A DNA stretch of 64,000 nt from Cacajao melanocephalus (GCA_963573385.1 CAUYLG010063096.1:53611-117610); one strand, 5' to 3'. Positions 49,213 through 62,295 are shown, counted from the stretch's first letter. Numbers and translations are program-made. The notes: generated by a model not told the origin, from the letters alone.

Positions 49213-50009
49213 GTTACTATTTGTTGAACTGCTAACCTAAAATTTATTTTAATTTCAACTCTCAGATGATGGGTTTCCTTGCTTCTGGCTGGAAATTCAG
49301 CTACTGCTATCTTGTTAGAAAACAGATTTCTGTAAAACATGAAAAAGTGAAGCGCTTAAGGGAAAAACAAGATTTCCCTCTCTGTCATGCCACTGGGGGC
49401 TCCCAGGCAGCGTCCCACCTCTTCCTCCACGGCCAATAGCTGCCCTGAGAAACTTACAGGATGTGAAAATAACACGCAGCAGGAAGTGCTGACCTGTTCC
49501 AGTTGGGGCATGCTGGAACCACCCCGTGTTGTGGAAGTCTGAGGTTTGGTGGCCATTTCTTAGCCTTAGGTTAAAATCCCGTCTTAGATGAGGGTACGGT
49601 GAAGACTCCCCTCAGAGGAATTCCTCTCACTCTCACCCCAACACACCCGGCATTATGGGGCTACCAACCGGACGGTGAGCAGGGTGGGGTTCTGTGCGCT
49701 GTGCTACTGCCTGGTCCTCTCCCTCCTTTCCCACTGGGAAAGTCATCGAAGTTCACCCAAGGGATCCCAAGAAAGAGCAAAACAGCTTCTTAAGCTGCAG
49801 CTGCGAAGACACTCAGGAATCTGGATTAAAGGTGCTCTTTCTGAGAACAGACAGAAGAAGAAAGGTTAGATATCTTTGAAATGGAAATGAGTTTATTTAA
49901 TGAACACTGTAAAAAAAAGTAAATACTACAACAGGAATCTAGGGAGGACAAGTCCTTTCCCAGCTGGGATCCTCTGACTCCACTCCTGTTCAAGCTCTTT
50001 CAAATATGA
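49213..50009. other. Unidentified sequence
   Basis: No repeat or gene recognised. Confidence 0.35.
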
Positions 50010-50225
50010 TATCTTAGCTCATTTTAATTTTAATTTTTTAATTTTTATTTTTAATGGACTGTGTTTAATTACATTTTAATTTTAATTACATGTTAAATAA
50101 ATGTTAATTAAACAAATAATAAAATAGTGATTCTTATTTAGTATTAAAATATTCTTAATATTTTTGAAAAATATTAAAATACAATAAAGATGTTTAAAAC
50201 AAAATTGACAAAAACAAATAAAAGT
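50010..50225. repeat. AT-rich low-complexity tract
   Basis: Nearly all A/T with repeated 'ttttaatttt' and 'ttaataaa' units. It leads into the L1M block. Confidence 0.85.
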
Positions 50226-50339
50226 GGGAAAGCAACAAAATGCTAACAATCATGGAACTATCAATGATTTTTTTTATTTCTTTATACCTTTCTATTTAAA
50301 AACATTTTTATCATAAATATGCATTATTGTCACTCTTTA

Positions 50340-50475
50340 AAACCGACATATTGAGATACAGTTGACATATAATAAACTGCACTTAGGTGTATAATTTGCT
50401 AAGTTTTAGCATGTATATACACCAGTGAAATCATCACCATAATCAAGACAAAGAACATATCTCCGCTACTTCACA
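50340..50475 (-). mobile_element. L1M 3' UTR (antisense), part of a scrambled L1
   Basis: 'gagatacagttgacatataa', 'taaactgcacttaggtgtat', 'tatacaccagtgaaatcatc', 'accataatcaagacaaagaa' are the antisense L1M 3' UTR. Confidence 0.85.
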
Positions 50476-50477
50476 CG

Positions 50478-50965
50478 ATACACAAAAATTAACTTAAAAT
50501 AAGAACCTAAAGAGCTGAAACTATAAAACAGAGAAAACACAGATGCAAATCTTCATGACTTTGGATTAGGTAATGATATCTTAGACATAACCTCAAAAGC
50601 ACAAGAAACAAAAGAAAAAAGATAAATGGACTTCATCAAAATTTAAAACTTATGCACTTCAAAAGACACCATCAAGAAAATGAAAAGACAACAGAGAGAA
50701 TGGGAGAAAATATTTGCAAATCATATATCTTATAAGGAACTTGTATTCAGAATATATAAAGAACATCTTAACAATAGGACAAGCCAATTCAAAAATGAGC
50801 AAAGGATTTGAGAAGACATTTCTCCAAAGAAGATTTGCAAATGGTCAATAATCACATGAAAACATGTTCCACATGATTAGTGATTAGGGAAATAAGATAC
50901 CACTTTACACACACTAGGATTGCTAAAGTAAAAAGACAACAACACTTTTTAACAAAGATGAGGGA
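50478..50965 (+). mobile_element. L1M ORF2 segment in opposite (sense) orientation
   Basis: 'ggacttcatcaaaatttaaa', 'gacaacagagagaatgggag', 'tcaaaaatgagcaaaggatt', 'aagaagatttgcaaatggtc' read as sense ORF2 C-terminal text, opposite to the pieces on either side. An inverted block of this kind is typical of twin priming or later rearrangement. Confidence 0.85.
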
Positions 50966-50984
50966 AAAAAGATATTGACTTGCA

Positions 50985-51285
50985 GCCAGATTTTTACAAT
51001 TGCAAATAAAGCTATGAACATTTTTGTGTACAAATCTCTCCTAGCTGTCTTTCAAATGCAGAAGTTTTTAATTTTGATGAAGGCCAATTTACGCATTTTT
51101 TTCTTTTAAAGATCTTGTTTTCACTGTTTTATCTGAGAAATCTTTGCCTGACTGAAGATCATAAAGATCCCATGTTTTCTTCTAGATGTTTTGCGGTTTT
51201 ATATTCAGGTCTATCTTTGTACCCATGTGACTATTCAGTTGTTCCAGCACCATTTGTTGGAAAGACTCTCCCGCTAGTCCTTCGG
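50985..51285 (-). mobile_element. L1M ORF2 segment (antisense)
   Basis: 'caaataaagctatgaacatt', 'tttaattttgatgaaggcca', 'ttccagcaccatttgttgga' return to the antisense strand. Its ORF2 interval partly overlaps that of the inverted block, so two insertions cannot be excluded. Confidence 0.82.
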
Positions 51286-51309
51286 GTGGGTCTTTCCCCA
51301 TCTTTGGCT

Positions 51310-52030
51310 TAGTTTCCTCACATATATGCTTCAGTGCTCACCGTAATGCTCACAGGACTCCTCTGCAGACTTCCAGAGTTCTTTCTCTGGGCAACTTTCT
51401 CTCCTCTTAGGATCCCCTACATAGCTCTAGGGTGAAGGCTGGTCACCAGAAAGACCAAGCAGGATTAGAGGGTTGGAGCTTCCAGCCCCACCCCTCCCCC
51501 AACCTCCAGGGAGAGGAGAGGGGCTGAAGGTCAAGTTGATCACCAAGGGCCAAAGATATCATCAATCATGAATATGTAATAAGGCCTCCATAAAAACACC
51601 AAAGGCCAAGGGTTCAGATGAGCTTCCAGATGCCCGAACACCTGGAAGTTCCCAGAGGGTAGCGCATACAGAGAAGGCAAGGAAACTCCCTGACTCTGCC
51701 CATACCTTGCCCTATGCATCTCCTCCCTCTGGCTGTTCGTCTGTATCCTTGGCAACGTCCTTTATGATAAATGGGTAAACAGAAGTAAAGTGTTTCCTGG
51801 AGTTCTGAAGGCCCCTCTAGCAAACTAATCAAACCCAAGGAGGAGGTCATGGGAACTCCAATTTATATGGTCTAAAGTACAGGTCACCACCTGAGACTTG
51901 TAATCGGCATCTGAAGTGGGGGCAGTCTGGTGGGACTGAGTCTTCAACCTGCAGGATCTGACACCATCTCCAGAATTGAATTATAGGACACCCCCCAGCT
52001 GTGTCTGCTGGAAAATGTGGTGTCAGGGAT
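51310..52030 (+). mobile_element. LTR-like repeat (ERV type), family not assigned
   Basis: 'gtaataaggcctccataaaa', 'ggttcagatgagcttccaga', 'ccctatgcatctcctccctc', 'ctctagcaaactaatcaaac', 'gcatctgaagtgggggcagt', 'cttgtaatcggcatctgaag' is the familiar text of an ERV LTR, with 'tttatgataaatgggtaaac' near the polyadenylation region. I cannot fix the family or exact ends. Confidence 0.65.
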
Positions 52031-53155
52031 GTCATGTTGAGTGTGTGTCAGAGCAGGCAAAACAGTTTGGTTTTCTTACCGTGTATGATAGGCCCATAGG
52101 AGGGTAATTCCTGCCCCTCTTATTCTACCTTGGAAAGAAGTGGAAGTTCGAATGAGTTTTTTAATTGACTAGTGGATTTTGAGAACAAATACAAGGAGGT
52201 CAAATTCTTCCAGAAGCTCAATTCCTAATTAAGTTCCAAGTCTTTAATGCTGGGGGAGAATAGTCACCCTAGCCGTTGAAGGCCATGTCATCTCAACTGT
52301 CCAGAAACACAATGCAGAGATGTTTCACCCTGTATGCCTAATGAATGTTATAAAATTGCCTTCTTGGGGTCCTAAAACCTTCCAGTGGTCCCTTCCCTTC
52401 CCTTTTCAAAATCCTCTCAAAGTCCAAGGAAAGGGGCCTTTCTTAGACTTGTAGGTGTTAAGGGGACTAATCATCACCTACCCAAACCTTAGCCTAATGC
52501 CTGTCATGTTTCCCACAGAAATAATGCACACACATAGAATAAATCTTAATCAGATATTCATTTGAAGTGATGTGCCCTAAGACAATGCTCATGGCATTTT
52601 GCCTAATTTCACATCAGAGACAACTTTTTGTGTCTGGTTTCTCAGCTCTTATTCTGTTTTCTCATTTGTCTCTTTCTTACTTTCTTCTTGGTTCTTCCTT
52701 CTCTGCTGCCTGGTCCTCAGAGGACCCTGAGTTCATATATAGGAATTATTTTACCCCAGCTGGGAGTTACTAGACAGCGTTTGACTCCACCTTAAAAGCC
52801 AAAATAAAAAAGAAAATTAAAACTCACTTTTATCTGGATTGCTGATGTTTTTACTTTTAATATAGTAGTATATTGGCTGCTTATTTTGGATCAGATGGAA
52901 AATCAACCCCTAGCAGAGACAAAGGTAAACAACAGCCTTTGAGGATGAATTATTATGTGCTGATCTTTTACAAATAATAGATACATAGAATGAGCAATCC
53001 TCATGGAGCAAAATCATAAATGAACCTCCCCTTATAACCATTGGGCTAGTTCTTCTCCCATCCTGGATGGAAACTCAGGTTAACCTCAGGATTTTCCCAT
53101 CCACTGGCTTGGCCTCAGATCATGGTCCAGAATACCAAGGAGTCTCAATATACGG
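52031..53155. other. Unidentified sequence
   Basis: No repeat or gene recognised. AT-rich at 52780-52870. Confidence 0.35.
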
Positions 53156-53249
53156 CCCAAGCTGGTCTCAAATTCCTGGGATGGTTGCGAACGCCGGCCT
53201 CAGCCTCCCAAAGTGTTGGGATTACAGGCGTGAGCCACCGTATTCAACC
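53156..53249 (-). mobile_element. Alu fragment (antisense, left-arm end only)
   Basis: 'caagctggtctcaaattcct', 'cagcctcccaaagtgttggg', 'attacaggcgtgagccaccg'. No T-run or right arm is present. Confidence 0.85.
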
Positions 53250-54800
53250 AAAATGAATATTCTTAAGACTCAGGGTATAAATTCTGAAGCAAATTATGCC
53301 AATTTACTTTCTTACCAGCTATGTGTGAGGGTTTCTGTTTTAGTTCTCCTTGGTATTATTTGAGGATACTTTAAAAATTTTTGCTGTAAGTCCAATTAAA
53401 CCTCTTTCATTTGTAAATTGTCCAGTCTTGGGTATGTCTTTATCAGCAGCGTGAAAACAAACAGTAAATCGGTACCAGTAGAATGGGGTGTTGCTGAAAA
53501 GATACCCAAAAATGTGGAAGTGACTTTGGAACTGGATAACAGGCAGAAGTTGGAACAGTTTGGAGGGCTCAGAAGAAGACAAAAAAAACGTGGGAAAGTT
53601 TGGAACTTTTTAGAGACTTGAATGGCTTTGACAAAAATGCTGATGGTGATATGAACAATAAGGTGCATGCTGAGGTGGTCTCAGGTGGAGATGAGGAACT
53701 TCTTGGGAACTGGGGGAAATATGACTCTTGTTATGTTTTAGCAAAGAGAGTGGTGGCATTTTGCCCCTGCCCTAGAGATTTGTGGAACTTTGAACTTGAG
53801 AGAATGATTTAGTGTATCTGGCAGAAGAAATTCCTAAGCAGCAAAGCATTCAAGAGGTGACTTGGGTGCTGTTCAAGGCGTTCAGTTTCCTTGGCCAGGC
53901 TCAGGGGCCCCGTGCTGTGTGCAGCCTTGAGACTTGGTGCCCTGTATCGCAGCCACTTCAGCTGTGGCTGAAAGGGGCCAAGGTAGAGCTCGGGCCATGG
54001 CTTCAGAGGATGCAAGCCCTGAGCCTTGGCAGCTTCCCTGTGGTGTTGTGCCTGCAAGTGCTCAGAAGTCAGGAATTGGGGTTTGGGAACCTCTGCCTAG
54101 ATTTCAGAAGATGTATGGAAACACCTGGATGTTCAGGCAGAGGTTTGCTGCAGGGGCAGGTGCTCATGGAGAGCCTCTGCTAGGGCAATGCAGAAGGGAA
54201 ATGAGGGGGCAGAGCCTCCACACAGAGTCTCTATGGGGGCACCGCCTAGTGGAGTTGTGAGAAGAGGGCCACTGTCTTCCAGACCCCAGAATGGTAGATC
54301 CACCAACTTGCACCGTGTGCCTGAAAAAGCCACAGACACTCTATGCCAGCCTGTGAAGGCAGCTGGGAGGGGGCCTGTACTCTGCAAAGCCACAGGGATG
54401 GAGCTGCCCAAGGCCATGGGAACCCACCTCTTGCATCACTGTGACCTGAATGTGAGACATGGAGTCAAAAGAGATCATTTTGGAGCTTTATTTGACTGCC
54501 CTGCTGGATTTTGGATTCCGTGGGACATGTAGCCTGTGTGTTTTGGTCAATTACTCCCATTTGAAATGGCTGTATTTACCCAATACAGCCTGCACCCGCA
54601 CTGCATCCAGGAAGTAACTAACTTGCTTTTGATTTCACAGGCTTATAGGCAGAAGGGATTTGCCTTGTCTCAGTTGAGACTTTGGACTGTGGACCTTTGA
54701 GTTAAAGCTGAAATTAGTTGAGACTTTGGGGGACTATTGGGAAGGCATGATTGGTTTTGAAATGTGAAAATATGAGATTTGGGAGGGGCCAGGGGCAGAA

Positions 54801-55459
<659 letters not shown>

Positions 55460-55497
55460 CTCAGGTATGTTTTTATAAGCAGTGTGAAAACAGACTA

Positions 55498-55585
55498 ATA
55501 TATATATATGTGTGTGTATGTGTGTGTATATATGTGTGTGTGTGTGTGTGTGTGTATAGATATACACACATATATATATACATTT
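55498..55585. repeat. Compound (TA)n(TG)n microsatellite
   Basis: Alternating TATA, TGTG, TATATA blocks of about 88 bp, directly at the 3' edge of the MaLR LTR. Likely polymorphic. Confidence 0.95.
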
Positions 55586-56310
55586 CTTTGATACATCTAG
55601 GAATCTATTCTAAGATAACAATAAAAATTAACAGGCCAGGGCCAGGGGCAGTGGCTTAAACCTCCAATCCCAGCACATTGGGAGGCCAAGATGAGAGGAG
55701 CTTGAAATCAGGAGTTTGAGACCAGCTTGGGCATCATAGTGAGACCTCATCTTTACTAAAAATAACAATAAAAAGCTATCCAAGCTTGGTGGTGCAGGTT
55801 TGTAGTCCCAGCTACTAGGGAGACTGAGGTGAGAGGATTGCTTGAGCCTGGAGTTCAAGACTACAGTGAGCTGTGATTGCACCACTGCACTCCAGCCTGG
55901 GTGACAGAACAAGAACTTGCCTTCAAAATAAATAAGTAACAAAAATGTGTGTATAAATACTTATTTCAGTATTATTTACACTGTGAAACATTGGAAATAA
56001 CTAAATTCCTAACATTAGGGAACTGGTAACTCAAATAACAGGAAAACCATCTCTGAAATAGTATCATTCATTGAAACTGATGTTTACAAAGAGTCTTTAA
56101 CAACAAGAAAGAATTCTTCAGATATAATGCTATGCATTTTTTAAAAGGTAGGATAAAATGCACTTTTTTATAGACTCAGGGAAAATTTCAAATGCCAATT
56201 GTAATCATCTTTGGGTAGTAGAATTGTAGATGATTTTCATTTTCTTTATTATTTTCTGTACTTTCCAAAGTGTGTATGTATTTTTGTCATAGTCAGAACA
56301 AAAATACTAT
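55586..56310 (+). mobile_element. L1M 3' end (sense), split by an AluJ
   Basis: Before the Alu: 'acatctaggaatctattcta'. After it: 'attggaaataactaaattcc', 'atcatctttgggtagtagaa', 'gatgattttcattttcttta', 'ttttctgtactttccaaagt'. This is the ORF2 end and 3' UTR of an old L1M. Confidence 0.8.
55636..55935 (+). mobile_element. AluJ-type SINE (sense) inside L1M
   Basis: Diverged dimer: 'ggcagtggcttaaacctcca', 'gcttgagcctggagttcaag', 'gactacagtgagctgtgatt' (J-type), with an imperfect A-rich tail. Confidence 0.93.
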
Positions 56311-56744
56311 GTGTAAAAATATGGCCCTTCCTGGAAGCAGGAGAAAGGGCGTCATTCTTTCTAGTCTTGTGGTTCACATAGAGCCTTCGTGGTCTCCATT
56401 TCGGATTGCGCAAATTCCAGGCAGATCCAAAAATTCTCTCCCAAGCAGCCTCAGTTTATCTCATCGGAGTTGAACATTCTACAGTCTTAACCTGAAGATA
56501 ATATGGAAGCATTCACTTTACAACAAACTGTTCAAAGTGTAAGAACAGATTCTTATTCCAGATTGATTCGCGTTTCCTAAATCCTTCTTTCTTTCTAGAC
56601 TTGCTGCAGCCCTCCCCAGGATTTGGAGATGGTCTCTTGGACTTAGGAGCATCTAGATTTCAGCAGATGTCCTAACCAAGGTTTGGGAAATGCTTTTACT
56701 TATAAATTTAGCAAAGAGAACATTGGAGTGCATCAAAAGGAACG
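56311..56744. other. Unidentified sequence
   Basis: No repeat or gene is recognised. Confidence 0.35.
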
Positions 56745-57165
56745 TTTACTAATTTATCAGTCAGCCATAGCAACATAACAAACAACCACAAAATTTCAGT
56801 GGCACTTCCTAACAAGCATGCATTTTGCTCATGCATCTGCTTATTGGCTAGAGGCCATCTAATATAGGCTGAGCTTAGCTTAAAAGCTGTAAGCTGCAAA
56901 TTGGGATCAGATCTTCTCCACATATCCCTTATTCTCCTTGGGCCAGTAGGCAAGCTTGGCATATTTTTCTCATGATGATGGCAAAGGCCTGAAAAAATAA
57001 GCCTAATCATTCAAACACATATTATGTCTTGCTTGCATGTCTGTTAGCCCATTGATCCAACAAGTCACAGGGTGACCCAAAGCTGAAGAGCAAGTAAGAC
57101 CTGCCTCTGGTGGGAGGAACTGCAAAGTCACGTGGGTAGAGGTGTGAACACAGGAGTGAAGAATC
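56745..57165 (-). mobile_element. Old LTR-like repeat (antisense), family not assigned
   Basis: 'catagcaacataacaaacaa' followed by 'ccacaaaatttcagtggcac', and 'ggaggaactgcaaagtcacg' near the end, recall a common ancient MaLR-like LTR read in reverse ('ctgtaacaaacaaccccaaa..cagtggct'). Confidence 0.5.
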
Positions 57166-57276
57166 AGGGCCAATAAATCAATCTATCACAACCAGTAAAG
57201 AAGAAAAAACAAACAAAAATACAAATATGGGAGGTGAAAGTTAATTTACCACAAACAGATTCCTCAACCAAAATCT

Positions 57277-57635
57277 TTTTTTTTTTTAATTTCCATAGGT
57301 TATTGGGGGACGGGTAGTTTTTGGTTAGATGAGTAAGTTCTTTAGTGGTGATTTGTGAGATTTTGGTGCATCCATCACCCAATGCAGTATACACTGCACC
57401 TTATTTGTAGTCTTTTATCCCTCACCCTCTTCCCACCCTTTTCCCCTGAGTCCATTGTGTCATTCCTGTGCCTTTGCATCCTCTTGGCTTATATCCCACT
57501 TACGAGTGAGAATATATGATGCTTGGTTTTCCATTCCTGAGTTGCTTCACTTAGAATAATAGTCTCCAATTCTATCCAGGTTGCTGCAAATGCCATTAAC
57601 TCATTCCTTTTTATGGCTGAGTAGTATTCCATCAC

Positions 57636-57686
<51 letters not shown>

Positions 57687-57903
57687 GCAGTTTCTTTATC
57701 CACTTGTTGATTGATGTGTATTTTCGGTTGGTTCCATGTTTTGGCAATTGCAAATTGTGCTGCTATAAACATGTGTATGCAAGTATCTTTTTTGTATACT
57801 TACTTCTTTTCCTCTGGGTAGTTACCCAGTAGTGAGATTGTTGGATCAAAAGTAGTTCTACTTTCAGTTCTTTAAGGAATCTCCACACTGTTTTCCATAG
57901 TGG
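57277..57903 (-). mobile_element. 5'-truncated primate L1 (antisense) with target-site duplication
   Basis: A T-run at 57277-57287 is followed by the antisense 3' UTR and ORF2 end ('aggttattgggggacgggta', 'catccatcacccaatgcagt', 'gagaatatatgatgcttggt', 'gtagttacccagtagtgaga'). Flanks ctcaaccaaaatct (57263-57276) and ctcaacaaaatct (57904-57916) form the target duplication. L1P class by sequence. Confidence 0.92.
57636..57685. repeat. (TA)n(TG)n microsatellite inside L1
   Basis: 'catatatatata' then about 20 TG units. It grew from a CATATATAT motif that L1 ORF2 antisense normally has at this point ('ttccatcatatat'). Confidence 0.95.
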
Positions 57904-57916
57904 CTCAACAAAATCT

Positions 57917-58160
57917 AACGGACAGCTCCCGTTCCTAGTTACCTTCTCAACAGCTCTGTTGAAACCCAGCCCCCAGATCCCCAGCACGTCAAGCATTTCT
58001 CCTACCTATCTCCTCCAGAGGAGAGACGGCAGCCAGAGATCACCTCGATAGGTCAAATAATGGCCATCATCCTAGGGAGAAGATGGAATCCTTGGCTTTC
58101 CTCTACACAGGAATACCGGAGGCTGACGTCTCTCCTGACCTCTTAAGCCAATCCAGAAAA
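57917..58160. other. Unidentified sequence
   Basis: Nothing recognised between the L1 and the solo LTR. Confidence 0.35.
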
Positions 58161-58165
58161 GGCCT

Positions 58166-58527
58166 TGATATGCTTTGGCTGTGTCCCCTCCCAAACCTCA
58201 TCTTAAACTGTAGCTCCCATAATCCCCACATGTCATGGGAAGGACCTGGTGAGAAGTAATTGAATCATGGGGGCAGGTTTTTCCTGCAGTGTTCTCATGG
58301 TAGTGAATAAGTCTCATGAGATCTGATGGTTTTATAAAGGGCAGTTCCCTACACACACTCTCTTGCCTGGCACCAGGTAAGACATGGCTTTGTTCCTCCT
58401 TTGCCTTCCGCCAGGATTGTGAGGCCTCCCAGGCAATGTGAAACTATGAGTCAATTAAACCTCTTTTCTTTATAAATTACCCAGTCTCAGGTATTTCTTC
58501 ATAACAGTATGAAAATGGACTAATACA
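58166..58527 (+). mobile_element. Solo MST/THE1-type MaLR LTR with intact 5-bp duplication
   Basis: It begins 'tgatatgctttggctgtgtc' and ends 'aaaatggactaataca', with 'gagatctgatggttttataa' and AATTAAA-type 'caattaaacctcttttc'. Perfect ggcct direct repeats sit at 58161-58165 and 58528-58532, as expected after LTR-LTR recombination of a provirus. Confidence 0.95.
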
Positions 58528-58532
58528 GGCCT

Positions 58533-58944
58533 CAAGGTCGTTGGTCTGCCTGCACCCCCAAGCCCCTTCATAGCGATGAAGAAACAGGTCTGGAGGGTCA
58601 TCTCTCCAATCTTTCCTGGAGGCAGAAACCTGAACTACATGTTGTTAGGTTCCTTCTGAACGGGAAACTTGTGGATCTATCATCACTGAAGGGGCCACCA
58701 TTCATCTGAAACACAAAAAAGAGCATTCACTAATTGCCTTAGAAGGTGCTAAATGCAGCCTAAAAGCAATTAACTTCTCCTCCTCTTCCTTCCCTTCCTC
58801 TTCATCCTCCTTTTCAAGCCACCTGCAAAGCAGACCTGAACCTTCAACAAAGGCCCTGAACCAGCGCAGCCACACTGCTGGGGACCCAGAGATGTGCCAG
58901 AGTAATGACTTGCATGACAGCTTTAGAAGTTCTACCTTCTGCTG
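58533..58944. other. Unidentified sequence
   Basis: A pyrimidine-rich tract lies at 58767-58817; otherwise nothing is recognised. Confidence 0.35.
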
Positions 58945-59190
58945 AGAAACACAGGGGTTAAGAGTGCAGGTCTTTAGAGTCCGATACACCTGGAAGCCTG
59001 TCTCCTAATTTTTACTTACCAAGTAACCTTAGACAAATGGGTTAACCCCTCAGGTTCCTCCTTGGTAAAATAGGGACAACAATAGTAGCTACCTCATAGG
59101 ACAGTGGTGTGGATATTGTGAGATAAAATTGCAAAGTGCTTAGGACAGACAGTGCTGCCACATCATAATGCTCAATAATGGTTGGCTATA
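58945..59190 (-). mobile_element. Near full-length MIR SINE (antisense)
   Basis: 'ggttaagagtgcaggtcttt', 'aagtaaccttagacaaatgg', 'gttaacccctcaggttcctc', 'ggacaacaatagtagctacc', 'ataatgctcaataatggttg'. About 245 bp, close to the full MIR length. Confidence 0.9.
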
Positions 59191-59195
59191 ATTGA

Positions 59196-59325
59196 CGAGG
59201 AGCCGTGGCAGGAGGATCACTTGAGCCCAAGATTTCAAGGCTGCAGTGAGCTATGATTGCACTACTGCACTCCAGCCTGGGTGAAAGAGCGAGACACTGT
59301 CTCTTTAAAAATAATAATAATAATG
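59196..59325 (+). mobile_element. Alu right-arm fragment or FRAM (sense)
   Basis: 'gccgtggcaggaggatcact', 'gaggctgcagtgagctatga' type text and 'ccagcctgggtgaaagagcg', then an AAT-rich tail. Only one arm is present. Confidence 0.8.
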
Positions 59326-59339
59326 ATAACAATAATTTA

Positions 59340-59634
<295 letters not shown>

Positions 59635-59821
59635 AAATTAATGGGAAAACTGTTATCTCCAAGCTGGAAGATACCCAATCCTTGTGAACTCAGGAGCACA
59701 CACCTGTGTCACACATCTCATGTCTACAGAATTTAAAATACTTAAAAGACTGGACTCACCTTGAAGATGGAAGGACAGTGTTTGGGTCAGTTTAGAGTCA
59801 TCCACTCCAGGGTACTCAAAC
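59635..59821. other. Unidentified sequence
   Basis: Flank of the donor segment; nothing recognised. Confidence 0.35.
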
Positions 59822-59971
59822 GTTATAATAAAGATTTTTTTGGTCTGAGAAACAATATGCAAAATCGCAGGTGTCGGTGCCAGTGAACTTAAATGTGAAA
59901 CCACAATTGCCCAGCGATAAGCCAGAAACACCTGTTAGTATCTGTTAGATGCCACCACGTGGTGCAAAGCA
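59822..59971 (+). repeat. 150-bp segment duplicated at 60941-61090 (likely donor)
   Basis: 148 of 150 bases match the copy inside the Alu at 60941-61090 (two substitutions, at 59838-59840 and about 59934). Here the segment is embedded in ordinary sequence, so this is the source. Confidence 0.95.
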
Positions 59972-60432
59972 GCTCTTTCCTTCTGCATCCTAGGTTGAAT
60001 CGACTTAAACTCTTTCATGCAACTGAATAAGATGCTAGTCGCCATCACAACTCCACCTTAAATTGTGCCTTCTTTTGGCATATTCAATGTGTTTCCAATC
60101 TATTTCCAAGGACCTTTGGTTGCATTTGACAAGGATGTGTGGAATGTTTATACTGTGGCAGATGTTTTGGGCATGTAAAAGGCAGAAAGAAAGAAAAAAA
60201 TGGGCATTTTTTGAGTTCCTGCTAGGATAAACAACCTTATGGATATTTATAACACCCTGCTCTACTTTGTTTAAGGGTGGCTCCACAGAAAGTTAATTTG
60301 TGTAACTAGGATTAAGGCGGTAAAATGGAAATACGGACTCTTTGTATAAGAAAAAAGGAGTGAGAGACCCAGAAGAGGGGCATCCCACGCTGGGCAGAGG
60401 CAACTTCCTGAGTTCAGAGGCAGAGATGAACA
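59972..60432. other. Unidentified sequence
   Basis: No repeat or gene is recognised. Confidence 0.35.
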
Positions 60433-60482
60433 GGGGGTCAGGGAAGGGGAGGGGAAGAGGGAATAAAGAGGAGGGAAAGGGG
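60433..60482 (+). other. G-run cluster, potential G-quadruplex
   Basis: Five runs of three or more G (60433-60437, 60441-60443, 60446-60449, 60451-60454, 60459-60461), then two more (60473-60475, 60479-60482), with loops of 1-4 nt in the core. This meets the usual G3+N1-7 rule. Confidence 0.75.
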
Positions 60483-60904
60483 CTGTGAGGAGAGCCAGTT
60501 AAGGTGAGAGTGGGGATGCTGTGCTCTCGAGTGAGATGTAACCCCCTCCCAGGTCTCCACCAGGGATCATCACTGTTTTTTCTGCTCAGCGAGTTGAGCA
60601 TGTGCATTGTGCAGAGACAGGCTTCAAGGGAAGAACAGGAGGCCTAGGGCAAAGGCCATGTTTTCATTCACCTGGGGCTCTGCTGTCACAGGATTTGAGA
60701 GCTCCAAAACTCTGGTATAAAAAATGTGCCTCTGCCTGTGAATAGTTGCATGAGTAAATCGTATGTGTTTAGGCGAGGTGACTTGGGAACCAGTGGGAAG
60801 GGATCATTACTATAAAAGGCAGATCCCCCATTTCTCTCCCCTTCCCAAAAATCCATGCTTCCTCTCAATTGGCTAGCTCTGCTGAGGGTGCTTGGAGAAT
60901 TTTT

Positions 60905-61544
<640 letters not shown>

Positions 61545-61895
61545 CTGCCTTCAGAAAGGAACTCACACTTCGGTGGCCTAAGACAGTGGAAGTTGGATCC
61601 TCGTCCTCCATCAGCCTGATGCGGTGCTCCTGGTGAGCATATGACTTGCTTCCACGTGGTGATTCAGGCACTCAGGCTCCTTCCATCCTGCAGACCTGCC
61701 ATCCTTAGTGCCTCAAAGTTCCCTGCACCCAAACTGCAGAGAGGAAGAAAGAGTATGGCCAAAATCCACCCACTTCTTAAAAGCCCAATCCCAGAAGTGA
61801 CACACATCTCTCTACTTCCAACCCACTAACAAGAATTCATCACGTGGTCACACCTGGATAGAAAGAAGGCTGGATATAAACTTCGTTCCTGTTGG
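61545..61895 (-). mobile_element. Old LTR-like repeat (antisense), family not assigned
   Basis: 'cacttcttaaaagcccaatc', 'ccagaagtgacacacatctc' and 'catcacgtggtcacacctgg' match the body of a common old MaLR-age LTR read in reverse ('cccagaagtgacacacatca..gtcacatggc'). Confidence 0.55.
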
Positions 61896-61989
61896 GACAG
61901 CAACAATTCTACATCGTGGAAAGGGATGCTTAAATTTTTAGTAAATAGTTGTGTACATAACATGTATGCCTGTTAATATATAGTTTTAT

Positions 61990-62070
61990 TTCTTTTTACC
62001 TATTTCACCTCTCTCTAACATGAGTTCCAAAAGAGCAGGGATTTTGTTTTGTTCACTGGAGAATCCCCAG
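61990..62070 (+). mobile_element. L2 3' end fragment (sense)
   Basis: 'tctctaacatgagttccaaa' and 'agagcagggattttgttttg' match the L2 3' UTR phrase ('ctagaatgtaagctcc..gagggcagggattttg'). Confidence 0.6.
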
Positions 62071-62295
62071 TTAGCGATGATGCCTGAACTGAGGTTTGAA
62101 GGAGTTATCCAGATGCAGAGGCTAGAGAGAGGCAGGCCATGCTGTGGGGGTGGATGACAGGAAGTGTCGGGTATGGTATGTTCTGAGTGTTGCAGCCGTC
62201 TGCTCTGGCAAGACAGGAGTGGAGTCTGGGACAGGGCGTGGCAGACCCTGAATGGGCAGAGCCCTGGCCTCATAGTAAGGCGTTGAAATGAATCC
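62071..62295. other. Unidentified, possibly antisense L2
   Basis: 'ctgaactgaggtttgaagga' and 'tgggcagagccctggcctca' vaguely resemble antisense L2, but the call is weak. Confidence 0.3.

Noticed and set aside
53812..54260. 123- and 108-codon frames in the MaLR internal region
   Set aside because: MaLR elements are non-autonomous and this copy is deleted; the frames are remnants.
57581..57832. Cys/Val-rich frame
   Set aside because: It reads through the TG microsatellite in an antisense L1.
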